Shown: positions 60,470 through 64,000 of the stretch, one piece after another | Position numbering within the stretch: the stretch's first letter is position 1 | How the letters are laid out: the number at the start of each line of letters is the position of its first letter | Assembly: GCA_028023455.1 (NCBI GenBank) | Contig: JAQFVV010006355.1 | Location: 122,001-186,000 of the forward strand | Direction: 5' to 3' | Length of the DNA: 64,000 nucleotides | Source of the DNA: Epiperipatus broadwayi | Lineage: Eukaryota > Onychophora > Udeonychophora > Euonychophora > Peripatidae | Notes under the pieces: generated by a model | The model's database searches: none | The model's input: only the letters and a program-made list of their open reading frames with translations | What the model was told of the DNA's origin: nothing | Position numbers and translations under genes: made by a program

Positions 60470-62500
60470 TAAATGATTTTATTATCATGAAGTACACAGC
60501 CATGAATGTAGGTATCTTGACTGGGGACATAAGAATTTGTCTTCATCACAGAAAAAGACCAATGTGATTGATTTGTGAGATTAGCTATTTGGGAGATGTG
60601 GTTTGGAGCAAGGCTACAATCAAATGTGTGAATCGTTGTAGATATAATAGTAAATATTTAGTTTATTGTAATGAATATAATATATTCATGATTTTATTTA
60701 GTATGTAGAATTCATATTCATTAGAAGTGAGGGAGTTAATTTTATTAATCATATATCCCACAATTTATATGATGCCATAGATTTGTTTTACAAATATCTT
60801 ACAAATATCCAAATAGGATGAAATATTAAATATGTGTGGGACACATAATTGCAAATAATCATAAACTTCATTTTTGCAGTGGTGTAGTTTAATTAACCAT
60901 GAGTGATTCATAGAATGTTTAGTTGGTAATGATGATCTTATGTTAACTGTGTAGAATTGTTTTCTTTATTTTGATTAAGGGTGGGAATATGTGATGTACA
61001 CAATTAAAGGTCTTACATTTAATAAATAAATATGTTGGTTAATTTGAGATAAATATAGAGTAAATGATATTTTATTCATTAAATTTAAATATAAAAGAAT
61101 TCTTATCAACTAGTATCAAATGCTAACAATGCCTTATAGAGATTAAAAAAAAAATCACATGCTCATGAGCTAGTGTTTAAAAAATGAAAGGAAAAAGCCT
61201 GCATTTTATGTTACTAAAGCTAAAGAAACAAATTAAGCAAGGAGAACCTAAGTACTTTGTTTTGCTTAAAATTTTGTGTTTTATCATACCTTACTTTCAC
61301 AAATAGATTCTTAGGGGGGAGGTACAAAACTTCCCCTGAAATATCTTTATAATTCAAATGAAATGATTAATAACAAATGCTATGCCTAACTGCCACAAAT
61401 CTATGAAACTATCAAAATTTATCCTGGATTGTAATATCAACAAAGAAATAGTTGAATATCATTTAAGAATAAAATGTTTATGGAAATCTACATTTGTATT
61501 TTGTTATCATTGAGGTGGCAAGAAAAATATCATGGGATAGTGAAATTCAAGCTGAAATTATATATATAAGGTAAACTTAGTAATAGATGCTAAGAGAAAA
61601 CTTTCTTTTCAATTATCTAAATGAAATCAAATTTTACTTGAAAATAATGGTTAAGAATATAATAATAGTTTAATGATAAAATATTTATCAAAGTCTTTTT
61701 TTATTAATAATCATAATTATGAGGTAGTTTTATCTTATCATTTACATAAGTTTAAACAATAGACTCACATAATATTTAAATCAATTATTATCATATTAAT
61801 TCCTTTTGAAAACAAATCAAAATCTAAACATAAATAATATTCTATATAATTCATATAAAATTAAAAAAATATTCATTACTTGAGTCCAAGATATAAAATA
61901 TATATATATAAAATAATAATATTAATATTTTATTATATTTTTTTGTGAGAAGGAATTTGTAATTAACCAATTATGACTGTATGCCTTAATAATTTTAATC
62001 ATAGATCATTTCTATCAATTGCAATCTAGCAGGGTTAAATTATAAATATATATTATATGATGTTCATTTGTGGTTGGTAAAATTAGAACTATGTTCTTGG
62101 TCTTAGCCATGTCAATGTGTTAAAACTTCAATAAATATTATTATTATTATTATTAACCTAAGCACTTTGATTTATTATTGCATAATCATTATAAAACTAC
62201 TTTATTACACAATTTATTTATAAAAAATATTAAAGTGTATCCCATATAATATCTCATTAGCAAGTAAAATATTATTTATTGAACTTTATATTTTTTGCTA
62301 AGCAAAAATACTTAGTATGGACCCATTGGCACTTTACAAATTCCTGAGTCTATTGTAGATATAAATCCAAATTATCATAGAGCCAGTTTGTGGATTAATT
62401 CATTTATTTGTTTATTTATTGGTTATATTTTTAGTTGCCTAAGTACAACATTTATTCATTATATTTTCTTGCTTTCTCAAATGCATAAGCATTTGTATGC
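60470..62500. other. A/T-rich stretch, nothing firm
   Basis: Contains a possible polypurine tract/LTR start near 60.97 kb, a (TTA)n run at 62131-62155 preceded by CTTCAATAAATA (possible retroelement tail), and otherwise simple A/T-rich DNA. Confidence 0.4.
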
Positions 62501-62504
62501 CAGG

Positions 62505-62640
62505 CAGCTTTTCATCCATTATTTGACAAATTGTCCATTACATTTTTGGTTCATTCAACAGGAGAATATTGCTATTTAGGAGACAATATTGTTCCATTAG
62601 CATTGTTTTTATATTTTAGAATAGTTTCCATTACAATATA
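62505..62640 (+). repeat. Unclassified repeat, uninterrupted copy
   Basis: The same repeat as at 52471-52490 plus 53451-53580, but with CATCCATTATTTGAC continuous across the point where the other copy carries the Tigger element. The 63-residue open frame at 62388-62579 overlaps it and has no recognisable domain. Confidence 0.75.
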
Positions 62641-62826
62641 TATATACATCCATACAAATAAAGTGTCCATTAATTAAAAAATATTGTAATAACAATATAA
62701 ATACTGAATATGATGATAGTTAAATATAAATGTACAGTCTTTCAATCCACAGCAATACTTTCGGTCAATTCATTAACCCTCCTCAACTGCTGTTAAATTA
62801 AAAAAGCATTCCAGAAGCTAACATCA

Positions 62827-63312
62827 TCAACTCCAATCCCATGAATCTTGAATTTTAATGTTAGCAGCTTGCCTATTAATTATATTCATTTTATTTCTGT
62901 TTATTAAAATTGCCTCTTTCATTTTTCTTTTATTATAGTTTCTCTCTTCATGAAGAATCTTAACACTTTCAAGATCAGACTTAAATTTATATTTACATAT
63001 TCTTTCATGATCCAAGAAAACTGAAGCAGTCATTAAATCATTATTATTTTTACTTCTCACACACTTGTATAACAATTGATGCTCCTTTAATCTTTTCTCT
63101 ATACTGCACCTTGCTTCACCTATATATGATAACATACATCCACAAAAAATTTGATACATAACATTAATTTTTTTTGACAAGTATGACATTTTTAGAATTA
63201 TATAAATATAATCTGAAAACCTGTTTAATATATTTTTGATGGTGCTTGTCTTATAGATAAAGATGCCATTGGATGGCGCCGTTTTCATGCTAAAACTATA
63301 AAATATGACCAT
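62827..63312 (-). CDS. Penelope-like element GIY-YIG endonuclease domain
   Basis: The endonuclease that nicks the target for Penelope-like retroelements, normally fused C-terminal to their RT. This 161-codon frame has VMYQIFCGCMLSYIGEARCS, the Penelope form of the GIY-YIG start with its CGC-like insertion, then IEKRLKEHQ with the catalytic Arg and the conserved His, then HERICKYKFKSDLESVKIL, and HEERNYNKRKMKEAILINRN with the catalytic Glu, ending NRQAANIKIQDSWDWS, the usual 'N-R-x-x-G-x-x-L-x-x-x-W' C-terminus. All expected catalytic positions seem present. The RT part is not attached: upstream on the minus strand (above 63.3 kb) there is only simple sequence. It is thus a 5'-truncated copy rather than a host gene; the start Met is arbitrary. 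Confidence 0.85.
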   Translation of the reverse strand: MVIFYSFSMKTAPSNGIFIYKTSTIKNILNRFSDYIYIILKMSYLSKKINVMYQIFCGCMLSYIGEARCSIEKRLKEHQLLYKCVRSKNNNDLMTASVFLDHERICKYKFKSDLESVKILHEERNYNKRKMKEAILINRNKMNIINRQAANIKIQDSWDWS

Positions 63313-63700
63313 TCCGTGCTTTTTTGTAATGCAAAAATAAAAACAAAATCATCTTTTATAAATATTATTTTTTATTAATGTATACAATTGAAATGATAAT
63401 AATAAATGTTAAAATAAAATCAACAAATTACAATTTGATTCATGTTTTTTCTATCGTATATTTTTTTCATTGTGTTATGGCTTTTTTTTTATTAATTTTC
63501 TATTGGATATTTTTTTACTTGTGTTACGACTTTTTTTGTTGTTGTTGTTTAACTAAAAAATAATAGTCATAATAAAAAGTAAAATTTCTTAGTCTATTTT
63601 TTATTTTTTTAGTCTTCGTTTTACTTTTTTTTTTTTTACAGACAAAGAGATATTACGACTATTTTTTACTTCAAATAGAATGACAATAAAAAGTAAAAGT
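63313..63700. repeat. T-rich degenerate repeats
   Basis: Runs such as GGATATTTTTTTACTTGTGT recur in altered form at 63.46, 63.51 and 63.97 kb, and ATAAAAAGTAAAA appears at 63.57 and 63.69 kb. No gene. The short hydrophobic frame at 63378-63563 is a translation of T-runs. Confidence 0.5.
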
Positions 63701-63706
63701 TGTTAC

Positions 63707-63788
63707 GGTTAGGTTTAGGGTTAGTTTTAGAGTTAGGTTTATAGTTAGTTTTAGGGTTAGGTTTAGGGTTAGTTTTAGGGTTAGTGTT
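63707..63788 (+). repeat. Telomere-like minisatellite with 24-bp period
   Basis: Two 12-mers, GGTTAGGTTTAG and GGTTAGTTTTAG, alternate three times with few substitutions, then GGTTAGTG. TTTAGGGTTAG strings are close to animal (TTAGGG)n telomere repeats, but the strict alternation gives a 24-bp unit. The minus-strand Leu-Thr-Leu-Asn frame is the translation of this repeat. Confidence 0.9.
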
Positions 63789-64000
63789 CTGTTGTTTGTA
63801 ATGCTAAAATAAAAAAATTCAAAATCATAACCATACTCAGACAAAAGAAAGAAACTCAACTTTTTAAACAACAACAAACACATATAAATGTCTTCTTATT
63901 AAACGTTTATAATATTTGCTTTTTATGAAATTTACAAAAAATCGTGCGTATTTGTACTTTTCTTACTGGATATTTTTTTGGTACTGCTCTTTTTTACTAC

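Overview
The window is very A+T-rich (by eye about three quarters A/T) and reads as intron or intergenic DNA from an invertebrate animal nuclear genome. The evidence is one spliced-looking metazoan solute-carrier exon, tRNA-derived SINEs with poly(A) tails, RTE and other LINEs, Penelope-like elements, Ty3/gypsy-like gag-pol remnants, a hAT transposon, Tigger-like elements, long microsatellites and a 500-N assembly gap. No bacterial or organelle features were seen. The species cannot be named from the sequence alone.

Layout. 0-4.1 kb: a decayed Ty3/gypsy-like element on the minus strand, cut by the left edge, with integrase, RNase H, RT, protease and gag recognisable in that order from left to right. 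4.6 kb: a very short tRNA-SINE with a clear target-site duplication. 6.1-8.3 kb: small tandem repeats and a foldback element. 8.3-12.6 kb: A/T desert. 12.6-22.3 kb: RTE 3' end, three foldback families, a Penelope-like RT relic and several SINEs. 23.9-24.3 kb: the first coding exon of an SLC5 (sodium:solute symporter) gene, the only confident host coding sequence. 24.8-29.7 kb: a decayed RTE LINE on the minus strand. 33.4-35.9 kb: an ATT microsatellite, a 0.63-kb palindrome and a Tigger-derived internal-deletion element. 36-38.5 kb: a less A/T-rich segment of unknown nature and a small MITE. 38.9-40.8 kb: a LINE with RT and zf-RVT domains on the minus strand. 41.0-45.5 kb: a hAT element with an exact 8-bp target duplication and a frameshifted ZMYM1-like transposase. 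46.6-48.1 kb: a ~1.5-kb palindrome built from two units per arm. 52.2-53.4 kb: RTE RT fragment followed by a second Tigger-derived element. 53.8-54.3 kb: gap. 55-61 kb: unidentified decayed coding DNA, a possible LTR boundary and a gypsy-like gag relic. 62.8-63.8 kb: Penelope GIY-YIG endonuclease and a telomere-like short satellite.

The genes do not form a pathway. This is a repeat graveyard around one host exon, in which most open frames are decayed transposon proteins or low-complexity artefacts. No convincing new biological system was found. The most informative structures are the two large palindromes of one repeat family, the Tigger copies in which the N-terminal DNA-binding region is joined directly to the transposase C-terminus, and an apparently unoccupied paralogous site that confirms TA target duplication for that family.
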